A DNA stretch of 46,936 nucleotides from Opitutia bacterium (GCA_947472765.1 CANJCM010000034.1:1-46936), one strand, 5' to 3'; positions 24,431 to 37,426 are shown, counted from the first letter of the stretch. The notes: a model not told the origin generated them from the sequence alone. Made by a program: numbers and translations.

Positions 24431-26100
24431 GCCAGTGACTCGTCCGCGTCGTCGTTCACGGGCAGCGGCTTCGGGGCACCGAGCGTCTTCAGGAGTCCGG
24501 CTCCGAGCAGCGCCAGCACGAATGCGACCAGGACGAACCAGTCACCGTGGGTGACGTAAAACGACTCGCGTCCGATCCAGCGGGCATCCCGCGTGACCGA
24601 CACGATCCGGATGCCGCGAAAATAAATACTGCCATCCTCGTTCACGACCGTCGCGCGCACGCCGCCGAACTCGTCGATCCACCCGCTCCACCCGCCATTG
24701 CCGTCCCGCAGCAACGGACGCCGCGTCTCCACCGCGCGCAACACCGAGTGCGCCGCGTGCTGGTAGGCCGCGCCACCCTCGCCGAACCACGCGTTGTTGG
24801 TCAGAACCGTGAGCACGCCGGCGCCGGCCAGCACGCTCCGGCGGGCGAGCTGCGGAAAGACATCCTCGTAGCAAATGAGCGGCCCGGCCACGAGCAGCTC
24901 CCGGCGGAGCGGCAGGATCAGCGGCGAGGAATCGGTTCCGGCGCTGAAGTCCTCGCCGATCGGCACGAACTTGCTCAACCAGCCGAGGATCGGCCGAAAC
25001 GGAACGAACTCGCCAAAGGGGACGAGCTTGCGCTTCGCATAATAGTCGGGCGCCAGACCGGTGTCGGGCCGCACGACAAACGCGCCGTTCATCCACCGTT
25101 CGTCCGGCTGGTTCGGGTGCACGGTCGCAATCGACCCGAACAGCAGTGGCGCCTGCGCCTGCTTCGCGAGCGACCCGACAAATTGTTTCAGCGCGTCATC
25201 GGTCTGCACCGCGAGCGGCGTGACGGCCTCGGGCCAGAGGATCAGATCCGGCTTCGCCGTCGCGGCGGCCAGCGTGGCCTGCTCGAGCACCTTGAGGATC
25301 GCCGTCCGCTTCGCCGGATCCCATTTCACTTCCTGCGGGATGTAAGGCTGCACGAAGGCCACCCGCGCCAGCGGCTCCACGAACTTCGGCCGGTGAAACG
25401 CCTCCTGAAAGTGGATCGAAATGCAGGCGAGCAGGAGGAAGAGCGCGAAGAAGAACTCCTGGCTGCGCTTCGCAAAACCTTTGGCGCCTTCCCAGAACAG
25501 CCGGTGCGCGTAGGCCGCGAAACCGAGGTTCACGATCACGAGCACGAAGGAGACGCCATACGCGCCGGTGAACGCCGCGACCTGCAGAATCGTGGCCCGC
25601 TCCCACTGGCTCGCCGCGAGCGGCAGCCAGGGAAAGCCGCCGAGCAGCCAGGTGCGGGTCCACTCGATGATCACCCAGACCGAGGCGAGGGCGACGATGG
25701 CGAGAATGCGCGTGAAGTTCGGCCGGCCCGTCATCCGCGGCATCACCCACCAGGCGGCCAGATACCACAACCCGATCCACGCGCCGACAAACGGTCCCAG
25801 CAGAAGGAGCCCGACCCACGTCACGTTGTGCAGCCAGCCCAGCAGGATCGTCCACGCCACCATCTGCGCGGCCAGCAGCGTCGTGGCATAGATCCGAAAC
25901 CCCGGCCGCCGGTAGGCCCAGAGCACGCCCGGCACCAGCATGGCATACGCAAACTCCGGCGCGTGAAACGGCGGGAAGGACACCACCGCCAGGACGATCG
26001 TCAGGACGAAGACGACCGCGGCCGCGACGCGCTCCGCGTGACGCTGGACGAACGTCGGCTTTGGATCGTACGGATCAACCACCGGAGTCGGAGCGGACAT
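24427..26100 (-). CDS. lnt: Apolipoprotein N-acyltransferase
   Basis: A 557-residue inner-membrane enzyme that adds the third acyl chain to the N-terminal cysteine of lipoproteins. The N-terminal 240 residues hold about seven hydrophobic helices, including TWLLGGFPWLPLAASQWE. The C-terminal part is a nitrilase-type domain with the catalytic triad in place: E291 in LILWPEAVTP, K356 in YYAKRKLVPFGEFVPF, and C410 in LICYEDVFPQ. A last helix near the C-terminus anchors it. The ATG at 26100 is preferred; the longer frame to 26301 runs into secA. It lies 67 bp downstream of secA and overlaps the TPR gene by 4 bp, so the three genes form an envelope-biogenesis operon on the minus strand. Confidence 0.95.
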   Translation of the reverse strand: MSAPTPVVDPYDPKPTFVQRHAERVAAAVVFVLTIVLAVVSFPPFHAPEFAYAMLVPGVLWAYRRPGFRIYATTLLAAQMVAWTILLGWLHNVTWVGLLLLGPFVGAWIGLWYLAAWWVMPRMTGRPNFTRILAIVALASVWVIIEWTRTWLLGGFPWLPLAASQWERATILQVAAFTGAYGVSFVLVIVNLGFAAYAHRLFWEGAKGFAKRSQEFFFALFLLLACISIHFQEAFHRPKFVEPLARVAFVQPYIPQEVKWDPAKRTAILKVLEQATLAAATAKPDLILWPEAVTPLAVQTDDALKQFVGSLAKQAQAPLLFGSIATVHPNQPDERWMNGAFVVRPDTGLAPDYYAKRKLVPFGEFVPFRPILGWLSKFVPIGEDFSAGTDSSPLILPLRRELLVAGPLICYEDVFPQLARRSVLAGAGVLTVLTNNAWFGEGGAAYQHAAHSVLRAVETRRPLLRDGNGGWSGWIDEFGGVRATVVNEDGSIYFRGIRIVSVTRDARWIGRESFYVTHGDWFVLVAFVLALLGAGLLKTLGAPKPLPVNDDADESLA

Positions 26101-26167
26101 GGAAATGAGGAGAGCCGGGCAGCCGGACCGCGCGAGGCGGCGGTCAACGGGTCCGCCCTCCGCCAGC

Positions 26168-29158
<2,991 letters not shown>

Positions 29159-29260
29159 GAAAGGGATAGACGATAGGCCCGCGTTTCGGGTTGGCAAACG
29201 GCAAATCTAGAATTGGGAAATCCAGCCGATCGACTTCCAGAGAGTCGGATTTCCCGGACC

Positions 29261-30424
29261 TCAAAGCTGGTGGTAAGCCCGCTGTCGCCGATAGACAGTG
29301 GGTGTCATGCCGGTGGCGCTCCGAAACACCGAGATAAAGTGTTTGGAGTCGGTCTGGAAGGTCTGGCGCGCAATCTCCTCCACCGAAATCGTCGAGTTGG
29401 AGAGGAGCGCCTTGGCCCGGTCCAAACGGACCCGGGACAGCTCCTTTTTCGGGGAGCGGCCGAGATGCTGTCGAAACCGCCGGAAAAGCGCGCTGCGCGA
29501 CACAGAAACGTCAGCCAGCAATTGTTCGATACTCACGGGCTTGGACGCATTTTCACGAATCCGGCGGCACACTTCCGCCACGTGAGGATCGCCGACCGCA
29601 GTGACATCGGTCGAGCGCCGCACAACCAATCCGCGGGGATCAAAAAGGAGTGGTTTGCGCGGCGCACGGCCACCATTCATCAACCGGTGGAGCAGTGCGG
29701 CCGCTTCGTACCCGATTCGCTCAGGATACACGTCGATGCTGGAGAGTTGGGGCGTGGAAAGATTGCAGAGAAACGGGTCATTATCGACGCCAAGGATCGC
29801 CACCTCATCAGGCACGGCGAGTTCGGCCCGCAAACACGCATCAATCGCCTGCTGGCCGCGGTCATCGTGACAGGTCATCAGCGCGATTGGGGTCGGCAGT
29901 GACTTCAACCACCTGGCGAGGTGGAGCTGCTCCTCTTCCCAGGATCGGAATGGCGCGGAGGGATACTGGTAAGTGTGGCAATCGAACCCGCGCTGCCTGA
30001 CCAAGGCCTGGAAGAGGGCACAGCGATCGTCCTGATTACGATTTTCGCCCGGCGGCGTGCCACAGAAAGCAAACCGCCGAAACCCCTGGTCGATGAAGTG
30101 ATCGACAGCCAGCCGCACCACCTTGCGATTGGAGATGGCCACCGTCGGAAAGGCATTCTCCGGAAGGGCGTTCCGAAGATCCACGACGGGAACCGAGGTA
30201 TTCGAAAGCGCCCGGGCCATCCGGGTGTCATTGATCCGGGCCAGGATCCCGTCGCCGCGCCACGACTTCAGCCACGAAGGCGGCGGTTCACCCAGCCCCT
30301 GCGGCTTGAAGTAAATCGACCAAGGCTGGTGTTCGTGCTGATAGCGAATCACGCCCCGCAAAATCCCGCGGCCGTACTCCCGTGAAGTTTCCACCAGCAG
30401 GGCAATCCGGGGCACGGTCTTCAT
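29261..30424 (-). CDS. XylR-type AraC-family sugar regulator
   Basis: A 387-residue transcription factor with two parts. Residues 1-270 form a LacI/periplasmic-binding-type sugar-sensing domain opening with RIALLVETSREYGRGILRGV, a phrase shared with xylose regulator XylR of Escherichia coli. The C-terminal 100 residues are an AraC-type double helix-turn-helix: IEQLLADVSVSRSALFRRFR, then ARQTFQTDSKHFISVFRSAT, then GMTPTVYRRQ. The ATG at 30424 is chosen. It is preceded by GGTGGAGCG, the only clear purine-rich ribosome site I noticed in the window. It is divergent from a TonB receptor and the catabolic genes at 30537-40542, which it probably activates when a sugar binds. The inducing sugar is unknown; many relatives sense something other than xylose. 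Confidence 0.9.
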   Translation of the reverse strand: MKTVPRIALLVETSREYGRGILRGVIRYQHEHQPWSIYFKPQGLGEPPPSWLKSWRGDGILARINDTRMARALSNTSVPVVDLRNALPENAFPTVAISNRKVVRLAVDHFIDQGFRRFAFCGTPPGENRNQDDRCALFQALVRQRGFDCHTYQYPSAPFRSWEEEQLHLARWLKSLPTPIALMTCHDDRGQQAIDACLRAELAVPDEVAILGVDNDPFLCNLSTPQLSSIDVYPERIGYEAAALLHRLMNGGRAPRKPLLFDPRGLVVRRSTDVTAVGDPHVAEVCRRIRENASKPVSIEQLLADVSVSRSALFRRFRQHLGRSPKKELSRVRLDRAKALLSNSTISVEEIARQTFQTDSKHFISVFRSATGMTPTVYRRQRAYHQL

Positions 30425-30536
30425 CGCTCCACCCAAACACAGGCGTGACCAGAAACCAGAATTATTATGCACAAAATGCCCATTGCGGAATGTGGGCGGC
30501 ATCGGTTTCCACGACTTGGAATCCGTCCACTAATTC
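30425..30536. promoter_or_regulatory. Divergent control region of the sugar locus
   Basis: These 112 bp separate the XylR-type regulator and the TonB receptor gene and must contain both promoters. An interrupted palindrome at 30478-30497 has outer arms GCCCA/TGGGC and inner arms CATT/AATG around GCGG. It follows an AT-rich run (AATTATTATGCACAAAATG, about 30460-30478) that stands out in this GC-rich genome. AraC-type regulators usually bind direct repeats, so the palindrome could instead be a site for another regulator. Confidence 0.4.
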
Positions 30537-33500
30537 ATGAACCGAAAAAAAACCCTCCCCCTGCTGTTCGCCCTCATCGCCGTCTCCGTCGCCCCGTTGC
30601 CTCCGGTGATGGCCCAAGGCGCCTCCGCCACCTCTGAAGCCGTCTCCGCCGGCACCCTCACGGGGACCGTGACAAATGCCGCCACCGGTCGGACACTCGA
30701 GGGTGCCCGGGTTTCGGTCAAAGGCACGACCCGGGAGGTCTTCACTGATACCCAGGGCTCATTCCGCATCACCAATCTGCCCCCGGGCCAGGTCACGATT
30801 GAAGTCGCCTACACCGGCCTCGATCCGATTGCGAAAACGGCGGCCGTCGCAGCTGGCGCAGCCACCCGGCAGGACGTCAGCCTGACCTCCGATGTCTACA
30901 CGCTCGGCGAAATGCGAGTGGCGGGAGAACGGGAAGGCAACGCCCAGGCCATCACCCTGCAACGCGTCTCGCCCGGAGTGAAGAGCATCGTGTCGGCCGA
31001 CGCTTTCGGCAACCTTGCCGGCAATCCGGCCGACCTCCTGATCCGCCTCCCCGGCGTCGAGGGTCAGTCCATGGACGGCGACATCCGCTACATCCGCATT
31101 CGCGGCATGAGCCAGAATCTCAACACCGTCACGATCAACGGCAACCGTGCGGCCAATGCCGCGTCCGCCGGCACGACTCGTGAATACCAGTTCGAGCATA
31201 CCAATGCGGACGCGATCGAGCGCATGGAAGTCGTGAAGTCCCCCACCCCGGACATGGATGCCGACTCGATCGGCGGGGCGGTGAACCTTGTCACGAAGAG
31301 CGCATTCGACAGCTCGGGTGAACGCCGCGTCAGCGGCTCGATCGGATCGATGTGGCGCCCCTGGGATCCGCGTGACACGAGCCTTCCCCAACTGCGCAGC
31401 TACTCGCTCAACTACTCCGAAGTGTACAAGGAGAAGTTCGGTGTGGCGATCAACCTTGGGTACCGGGTGGTCCCGTCCCTCCTCTCGGAATCCATGATTT
31501 CTTACCAGCAGGTACCGAACGACTCCAACGGGCCCGCTTACCTGTATCAGATGGATTGGCGCGACTCGCGCATCAAGCGCACCCGCGGCGGCGCGAATCT
31601 GAAGCTCGATTACAAGTTCAACGATCAAGTGCGATTCTACCTCAGCGGCTCGGTCGACAAGAGTGACGAGCGAAAGGACCAGTATCGCGAGCAATGGCAG
31701 ACCAATCAGGCGGTCGCCGGCGTGGACAGCAACGGCAACTACACGGGCACCGGCGGCATCATCCCGGGATACACCGAGGGGGTTACGAAAGTCCGCGCCG
31801 TCACGGCCAGCAATATTCAGCTCATTCCGGAATTCCTGAACAAGCAGGCGAAGTCGAACTACCTTCAGTTGGGAGCGGTACACAAGTATCCGACGGTCGA
31901 CCTCGACTACGACGTCTACCAATCCTTCGCGGAAACCAACTATCCCGGCACGCGCTCGATGTCCTTTATCGCCCGGAACATCGGGTTTAACTTCGAGAAG
32001 CGGGACAATCCCTTCTTTCCTTATATCACTCAGACCGCCGGAGCGGATCTTACCAAGATTTCATCCTACACGGAAAATCTCTACAGCAGCACCATCCGCA
32101 ACGGCAAGGACCGCTACATCGGCGCTGCCCTTAACGCCACCAAGCGCCTCGAAACCCTCCCCATCTGGATCAAAGCGGGAGCCCGCATTCGCCGTCAAAA
32201 CCGCGATCTCACGGACAATTCCTACCGTGGTACGTACGTCGGTCCTGACGGGGTGATGGGGTTGAATCCCGCCACCGGCCAGAACGACGACAACCTCGCC
32301 CAATTCGGTCGCGGTTTTGCCGTGCCGAACACTGAACTCTCACGGTACGCCAACCTTCCGTACGCCAATTTCGGCGGCAATGGCCGTCAGGGCATCGACC
32401 AAATCTTCGCCCAGAGCCCGCAGCTCTTCAAACCGGATGTGGCCTCGAACACCACCATCGAATATACCGGCAAGCAGAACTTCCAGGAGACGATCACCGC
32501 CGCCTACCTGATGGGCAACATCGACATCGGCAAGTTCTCGGTCATCGCCGGGGTCCGCGTCGAGAAAACCGATGTCGATGGCGAGGGTGCGCTGCAGTAC
32601 GTTTCCAAAGAGGAGAAGGCCCGGCGCGCGGCCTGGGTCGGTACCGTCACCCCCGTCGAGCAGGAGCGCCGGCTCCGCGCCGAGTACAGCGGCCGCAAGT
32701 CGGCCAGCGGCAGCACGCAAGACTACTTCCCCGGGATTCATCTGAAGTACGCTCCCTCCCGCAACCTCATCACCCGCCTGAGCTATGCCACGAACGTGGG
32801 TCGCCCCTCGATTGGCCAGCTGGTGCCGCGGACCACGATCAACGACGACAGCCAGACGATCTCCACCGCCAATCCGAATCTTAAGGCCCAGAAGGCGAGC
32901 AATTACGACCTGAGCACAGAGTATTACTTCGAGCCGGCGGGCGTCGTCTCGGTCAGCGTCTTCTCCAAGGAGATCAGCCGTTTCATCTACACCGCCAGCG
33001 GCGCGGTGGTCGCGAGCGGCCCCGACAACGGGTTTGATGGCAGCTACACGGGCTACGTGCTCACAACCCAATACAACGGCGGTTCCGCCAGCATTCGCGG
33101 GATCGAGCTGAACTATAACCAGCAGTTCACGAAGCTGCCCGGGATTTGGAGCGGCCTTGGCGCCTTCGCCACGTTCACAAAAATGAAAATCAAGGGCGAC
33201 TACGAGAGCGGCGGCGGCCTGCAGTCCACCAGCGAAGTCCCGGGCTTCAACCCGATGACGGCCAACGCCGGGATTTCCTACATCCGCGGCCGGGTCACGC
33301 TGCGTCTGCAATACAATTATACCGACCAGTTTCTCAGCTCCTACAATGATAACCGCTCCCGCCTGTGGTACACCATGCGCCGTCGCACGGTGGACATGAA
33401 GGCGATGTACCGTTTCACCGACAAGCTGGATGGGTACCTCGACCTCAATAACATGTTCGACGAGCCGGACTCCGGCTCGGTTTGGTACGGTGGGCGCTCC

Positions 33501-33557
33501 CGCAATATCAAGGAAATGAGTCCGCTGGTTTCGCTCGGAATGAACTTCCGGCTCTAA
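30537..33557 (+). CDS. TonB-dependent receptor with carboxypeptidase-like N-domain
   Basis: A 1006-residue outer-membrane receptor. Residues 1-27 are a signal peptide ending VMAQG. Residues of about 37-120 form a carboxypeptidase-regulatory-like beta domain (GTLTGTVTNAATGRTLEGAR, then TQGSFRITNLPPGQVTIEV). The plug follows, with NPADLLIRLPGVEGQSMDGD, YIRIRGMSQNLNTVTINGNR and ADSIGGAVNLVTKSAF. The remaining 750 residues are the barrel, ending SLGMNFRL. This architecture is common for carbohydrate-uptake receptors in Bacteroidetes and Verrucomicrobia. No SusD homologue is present. It is the first gene of the plus-strand locus, divergent from the XylR-type regulator. Two hairpins follow the stop codon. 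Uptake of an oligosaccharide or sugar-acid conjugate is the likely job. Confidence 0.9.
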   Translation: MNRKKTLPLLFALIAVSVAPLPPVMAQGASATSEAVSAGTLTGTVTNAATGRTLEGARVSVKGTTREVFTDTQGSFRITNLPPGQVTIEVAYTGLDPIAKTAAVAAGAATRQDVSLTSDVYTLGEMRVAGEREGNAQAITLQRVSPGVKSIVSADAFGNLAGNPADLLIRLPGVEGQSMDGDIRYIRIRGMSQNLNTVTINGNRAANAASAGTTREYQFEHTNADAIERMEVVKSPTPDMDADSIGGAVNLVTKSAFDSSGERRVSGSIGSMWRPWDPRDTSLPQLRSYSLNYSEVYKEKFGVAINLGYRVVPSLLSESMISYQQVPNDSNGPAYLYQMDWRDSRIKRTRGGANLKLDYKFNDQVRFYLSGSVDKSDERKDQYREQWQTNQAVAGVDSNGNYTGTGGIIPGYTEGVTKVRAVTASNIQLIPEFLNKQAKSNYLQLGAVHKYPTVDLDYDVYQSFAETNYPGTRSMSFIARNIGFNFEKRDNPFFPYITQTAGADLTKISSYTENLYSSTIRNGKDRYIGAALNATKRLETLPIWIKAGARIRRQNRDLTDNSYRGTYVGPDGVMGLNPATGQNDDNLAQFGRGFAVPNTELSRYANLPYANFGGNGRQGIDQIFAQSPQLFKPDVASNTTIEYTGKQNFQETITAAYLMGNIDIGKFSVIAGVRVEKTDVDGEGALQYVSKEEKARRAAWVGTVTPVEQERRLRAEYSGRKSASGSTQDYFPGIHLKYAPSRNLITRLSYATNVGRPSIGQLVPRTTINDDSQTISTANPNLKAQKASNYDLSTEYYFEPAGVVSVSVFSKEISRFIYTASGAVVASGPDNGFDGSYTGYVLTTQYNGGSASIRGIELNYNQQFTKLPGIWSGLGAFATFTKMKIKGDYESGGGLQSTSEVPGFNPMTANAGISYIRGRVTLRLQYNYTDQFLSSYNDNRSRLWYTMRRRTVDMKAMYRFTDKLDGYLDLNNMFDEPDSGSVWYGGRSRNIKEMSPLVSLGMNFRL

Positions 33558-33581
33558 ACCACGTTAGTTGATTCCGCCATC

Positions 33582-33647
33582 GCGCGGCTCCTCGAAGCCG
33601 CGCCAGTTTCACTCCGCTCAGCGGATCCGGCAGCGGCCCGGATCCGC
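33582..33647 (+). terminator. Tandem hairpins after the TonB receptor gene
   Basis: Two perfect stems lie in the 107-bp gap. The first is 8 bp (GCGCGGCT at 33582-33589 with AGCCGCGC at 33596-33603). The second is 10 bp (GCGGATCCGG at 33621-33630 with CCGGATCCGC at 33638-33647). Neither is followed by a strong T-run. They may attenuate read-through into the downstream enzymes or protect the 3' end of the receptor mRNA, giving more receptor than enzyme. Confidence 0.5.
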
Positions 33648-33664
33648 TCACGGGACCTTTGTTT

Positions 33665-36600
33665 ATGAATCTTTCATTCCTAAGAGCGTCCTTCCTTCTG
33701 GTCTGCGTCGGACTGGCCGATTTCGGCAGTTCCACGTTGGTGGCCCAAATCGAGGCCTCCCGGAAAAAGGTGGTGATGCTCATCGCCGAGGACGAGTACG
33801 ACACGGCGCGCACGCTGCGGGCATTCGCCGAGGAGCAACTGCAGAACGATTTCAAGGTCACGGTGCTCGAAGGTTCCGGCGGGCTCGACAACACCTCCTT
33901 CGATCACCTCGAGGAATTGGAGAGCGCGGATGTTCTGCTGATCAGCGTGCGGCGCCGGCCGCTGCTGCCGGCTCAACTCGCCGTCGTCCGTCGTTATGTC
34001 GAAGCTGGCAAGGCCATCGTTGGAATCCGGACCGCCAGTCACGCCTTCTCGCCGGCCAATGGTCGCAAGCTGCCGGCGGGCTACGCCGAATGGCCGACTT
34101 GGGATGCCGATGTGATCGGCGGCAACTACCACAACCACTACGAGCACGGACCGGTGCTCCGGGTCACCGCCGCTCATCCCGGGCATCCGCTGCTTGAGGG
34201 CGTGAAAGCACCGTTCGAGTCAGAGGCCTGGCTCTATCGCAACACTCCCCTGCGTCCGGGAACCGAATTGGTCCTCTCCGGAACGATTGCGGATCATCCC
34301 AGCGAACCGCTGGCCTGGACCTATCGCCGCCCAGATGGCGGCAACACGTTCTATGTCGCCCTTGGGCTGCCTTCCGACTTTGCAAAACCCGAGTTCAAGA
34401 CGCTCCTCCGCAACGGAATTTTTTGGGCTGCGGGCATTCCCACCCGCCGCGAAGGGGTCAACCAGCTCCGGACTCCGAGCGATCTCACCGTCGACTTGCT
34501 GCTCAAGGAGCCGAAGGTGGCCCAGCCAGTCTTCCTCAACTTTGACGAACGCGGCCGCATGTGGGTCGTACAGTACCTGCAGTATCCGGAGCCGGCCGGG
34601 CTGAACGTGGTCGCGCGCGACAGTGTGTGGCGGATCGTCTACGATAAGAAAAAGCCCGCACCGCCCTATGATACGCCGGAGAAGGCGGCTTTCCGGGGCA
34701 AGGACCGCATCTCGATTTTCGAAGACCGCGACGGCGATGGCACGTTTGAGTCCGAGAAGACTTTCATCGACGGGCTCAACATCACCAGCTCGGTCGTCCG
34801 CGGCCGCGGAGGCGTCTGGGTGCTGTCGCCGCCGCAATTGCTGTTTTACCCGGACAGCAACCATGACGACGTCCCGGATGGTCCCCCGGTGGTGAAGATT
34901 GACGGGTTCAATCTTGAGGACACGCACTCCATCGCCAACTCGCTGCGGTGGGGGCCGGACGGCTGGCTCTACGGCGCCGTCGGCTCGACCGTCTCTTCGG
35001 ATATTGTGCGTCCCGGGGTCGACAAGGAACCCATCGCTCGCATGACCGGGCAGGGCATCTGGCGCTACCATCCGGAGTCGACCCGCTTCGAAGTCTACGC
35101 GGAAGGCGGCGGCAATACGTTCGGTGTCGAGATTGACGAAAAAGGTCGCGTCTTTTCCGGCCACAATGGCGGAAACACCCGGGGCTTCCACTATGTACAG
35201 GGCGGGTACCTGCGCAAAGGGTTCGACAAGCACGGCGAACTCTCAAACCCGTACGCGTTCGGCTACTTCCCGGCGATGCCCCACCCCGACGTGGCGCGCT
35301 TCACGCACAACTTCATCCTCTACCAAGGGGGCGCGCTGCCCGAGAGGTATCGCGGCAAACTCATCGGCATCGATCCGATGAACAGCTATGTTCCGCTCGC
35401 CCAGATTACCCCGACGGGCGCGACTTTTGCCACGAACGATGTGGATGCGGTCATCCGCACGGCGGATCGCCGCTTCCGGCCCGTGGACATCAAGCATGGA
35501 CCAGACGGAGCCATCTACATCGCCGACTGGTACGACGGACAGGTGAACCACTACCGCAACCACGAAGGCCAGATCACCAAGGACGACGGCCGCATCTATC
35601 GGGTGCGGGCCGCGGATGCGAAGGCCGGTTACGCGCCATTCAACTATCTCGAAAAATCCTCCGTGGATCTCCTCGCGCTGTTGCGCAGCGAGAACCGGTG
35701 GACGCGGGAAACTGCCCTCCAGGTGATTGGCGATCGTCGCGACCCGGCTCTGATCGCCCCCCTTCGTCAAATCCTCGCCGCCCGGAGCCTGGGGCAGCTT
35801 TCGCTGGAAGCATTGTGGGCGCTCCATCTGTCCGGAGGACTCACCGATGACGCCGCCGTCGAATTGCTCGTGCACCCGGACCCCTACGTTCGCGCCTGGA
35901 CCGTCCGCCTCCTCGGTGATCGTGGCGACGTGAGTTCCGAAATCAGCCGGACGCTGGTGGAAATGGCGACCAAGGAAACGCACGTCGAGACGCGCAGCCA
36001 GCTGGCCGCGACCGCCAGGCGTCTCCCGGCGGCGACCGCGCTCCCGCTGCTCGAGGTCCTGATCGCCCATGACGAGGACGCCAAAGATCCCTACATCCCG
36101 CTCCAACTCTGGTGGGCCATGGAGAGCAAGGTCTCCACCGATCGCGATGCCGCGATCGGTCTTTTCACGACTGTCTCAGAAAACTCCCTGTGGTCGCGGG
36201 CGCTGGTCCAAAAGCACCTCGCGTCGCGCCTGATGCGGCGGCTCGCTGCGGCCGGTGGCTCCACCAACCTCCTCGCCGCCGCCCGGCTGCTCAATCTGGC
36301 GCCGGCCGGCGAAGCCCGCCGGGAACTCATCCGCGGCTTCGAACAGGCGTTCGAAGGCCGCGCGCTCCCGCCCATGCCGCCCGCACTCGTCGAAGCGTTG
36401 ATCAAGGGAGGCGGAGGTTCGCTCGCGTTGCGGATTCGTCAAAAGGAGCCGGCGGCCCTGACCGAGGCGCTTCAGCTTCTCGCCGATCCCGGCGCGCCGA
36501 TTCTCGACCGCGTCCGCCTCGCCACCACCTTCGGGGAGGTGCCCTATGCGCCGGCCGCCGCCGTTCTGACGCGGCTCATCACCGAGGCAAACCCCCAGCT

Positions 36601-37426
36601 CCGACCGGCCGTGCTGGGGGCGGCGGGGGCCTACCCGGACCGCGCCCTGGACCAGGCGATCCTCTCGAACTTCAGCCAGCTTCCCACGAACGAGCAGACG
36701 ATCGCGCTCTCGGTCCTCACCAGCCGCCGCGCCAGTGCAGAGGCCATGCTCGATGCCATCCGGACCCGCCAAATCGACGCCCGGGCGGTACCGCGCGAGA
36801 TGCAGGACAAGCTGCGCCTGCTCGATGGCGGCGCGCTCGGCGAACGCGTTGACCAGGCATTCGGGGCGAGGGTCGTGATCAGGTCCGGCGAGCTCGAGCA
36901 GGAGATCTCCCGCGTCCTCACCGTGATCCGTGCCGGCCAGGGCAGCCCGTATTCCGGCCGGGATATTTTTTCCCGTCAGTGCCTCGCGTGCCATCGCTTC
37001 CACGGCAAGGGCGGCGAACTCGGACCGGATCTCACCTCGTACCAGCGCGAAGACGTCGCGAACCTGGTGCTCAACATCGTCAATCCGAACGCCGAGATTC
37101 GCGAGGGCTATGCGCCGTTTATCCTGACCACGAAGGCGCCAGCGACCTACACCGGCTTCCTGGCCTCCCAGGATCCGGAGCGCGTCGTTCTGCGCGACAT
37201 GGCGGGGATCAGCATCCCCGTGGAGCGAAACCAGATTTCCACCCTGCAGGGACTTGGCCGTTCCCTGATGCCAGAAGGTCTGCTCTCGGGCCTGACCGAT
37301 TCCCAACTGAGGGACCTTTTCGCCTACCTGCGAATCACGCAGCCCCTCGTCGGTCAGGATCCCGCGACCGTCGTCCCTGACTCCAACCGGAAACGCACCG
37401 GCAAAGCCGGCAAATCCTCCAACTGA
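33665..37426 (+). CDS. ThuA / PVC-type dehydrogenase / cytochrome c fusion protein
   Basis: A 1253-residue exported protein. Residues 1-26 look like a signal peptide. Residues of about 33-250 form a ThuA-like domain (VVMLIAEDEYDTARTLRAFA, then NYHNHYEHGPVLRVTAAHPG), a fold linked to trehalose and other sugar use. Residues of about 270-650 form the PVC-type membrane-bound dehydrogenase beta-propeller (NFDERGRMWVVQYLQYPEPA, then VDIKHGPDGAIYIADWYDGQ). HEAT-like repeats follow (about 670-1000). The C-terminus is a cytochrome c domain with C1106, C1109 and H1110 in CLACHRFHGKGGELGPDL. This combination is a hallmark of Planctomycetes-Verrucomicrobia. It probably oxidises a sugar in the periplasm and passes electrons to a cytochrome chain. 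The ATG at 33665 is used over a TTG at 33659. Confidence 0.88.
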   Translation: MNLSFLRASFLLVCVGLADFGSSTLVAQIEASRKKVVMLIAEDEYDTARTLRAFAEEQLQNDFKVTVLEGSGGLDNTSFDHLEELESADVLLISVRRRPLLPAQLAVVRRYVEAGKAIVGIRTASHAFSPANGRKLPAGYAEWPTWDADVIGGNYHNHYEHGPVLRVTAAHPGHPLLEGVKAPFESEAWLYRNTPLRPGTELVLSGTIADHPSEPLAWTYRRPDGGNTFYVALGLPSDFAKPEFKTLLRNGIFWAAGIPTRREGVNQLRTPSDLTVDLLLKEPKVAQPVFLNFDERGRMWVVQYLQYPEPAGLNVVARDSVWRIVYDKKKPAPPYDTPEKAAFRGKDRISIFEDRDGDGTFESEKTFIDGLNITSSVVRGRGGVWVLSPPQLLFYPDSNHDDVPDGPPVVKIDGFNLEDTHSIANSLRWGPDGWLYGAVGSTVSSDIVRPGVDKEPIARMTGQGIWRYHPESTRFEVYAEGGGNTFGVEIDEKGRVFSGHNGGNTRGFHYVQGGYLRKGFDKHGELSNPYAFGYFPAMPHPDVARFTHNFILYQGGALPERYRGKLIGIDPMNSYVPLAQITPTGATFATNDVDAVIRTADRRFRPVDIKHGPDGAIYIADWYDGQVNHYRNHEGQITKDDGRIYRVRAADAKAGYAPFNYLEKSSVDLLALLRSENRWTRETALQVIGDRRDPALIAPLRQILAARSLGQLSLEALWALHLSGGLTDDAAVELLVHPDPYVRAWTVRLLGDRGDVSSEISRTLVEMATKETHVETRSQLAATARRLPAATALPLLEVLIAHDEDAKDPYIPLQLWWAMESKVSTDRDAAIGLFTTVSENSLWSRALVQKHLASRLMRRLAAAGGSTNLLAAARLLNLAPAGEARRELIRGFEQAFEGRALPPMPPALVEALIKGGGGSLALRIRQKEPAALTEALQLLADPGAPILDRVRLATTFGEVPYAPAAAVLTRLITEANPQLRPAVLGAAGAYPDRALDQAILSNFSQLPTNEQTIALSVLTSRRASAEAMLDAIRTRQIDARAVPREMQDKLRLLDGGALGERVDQAFGARVVIRSGELEQEISRVLTVIRAGQGSPYSGRDIFSRQCLACHRFHGKGGELGPDLTSYQREDVANLVLNIVNPNAEIREGYAPFILTTKAPATYTGFLASQDPERVVLRDMAGISIPVERNQISTLQGLGRSLMPEGLLSGLTDSQLRDLFAYLRITQPLVGQDPATVVPDSNRKRTGKAGKSSN

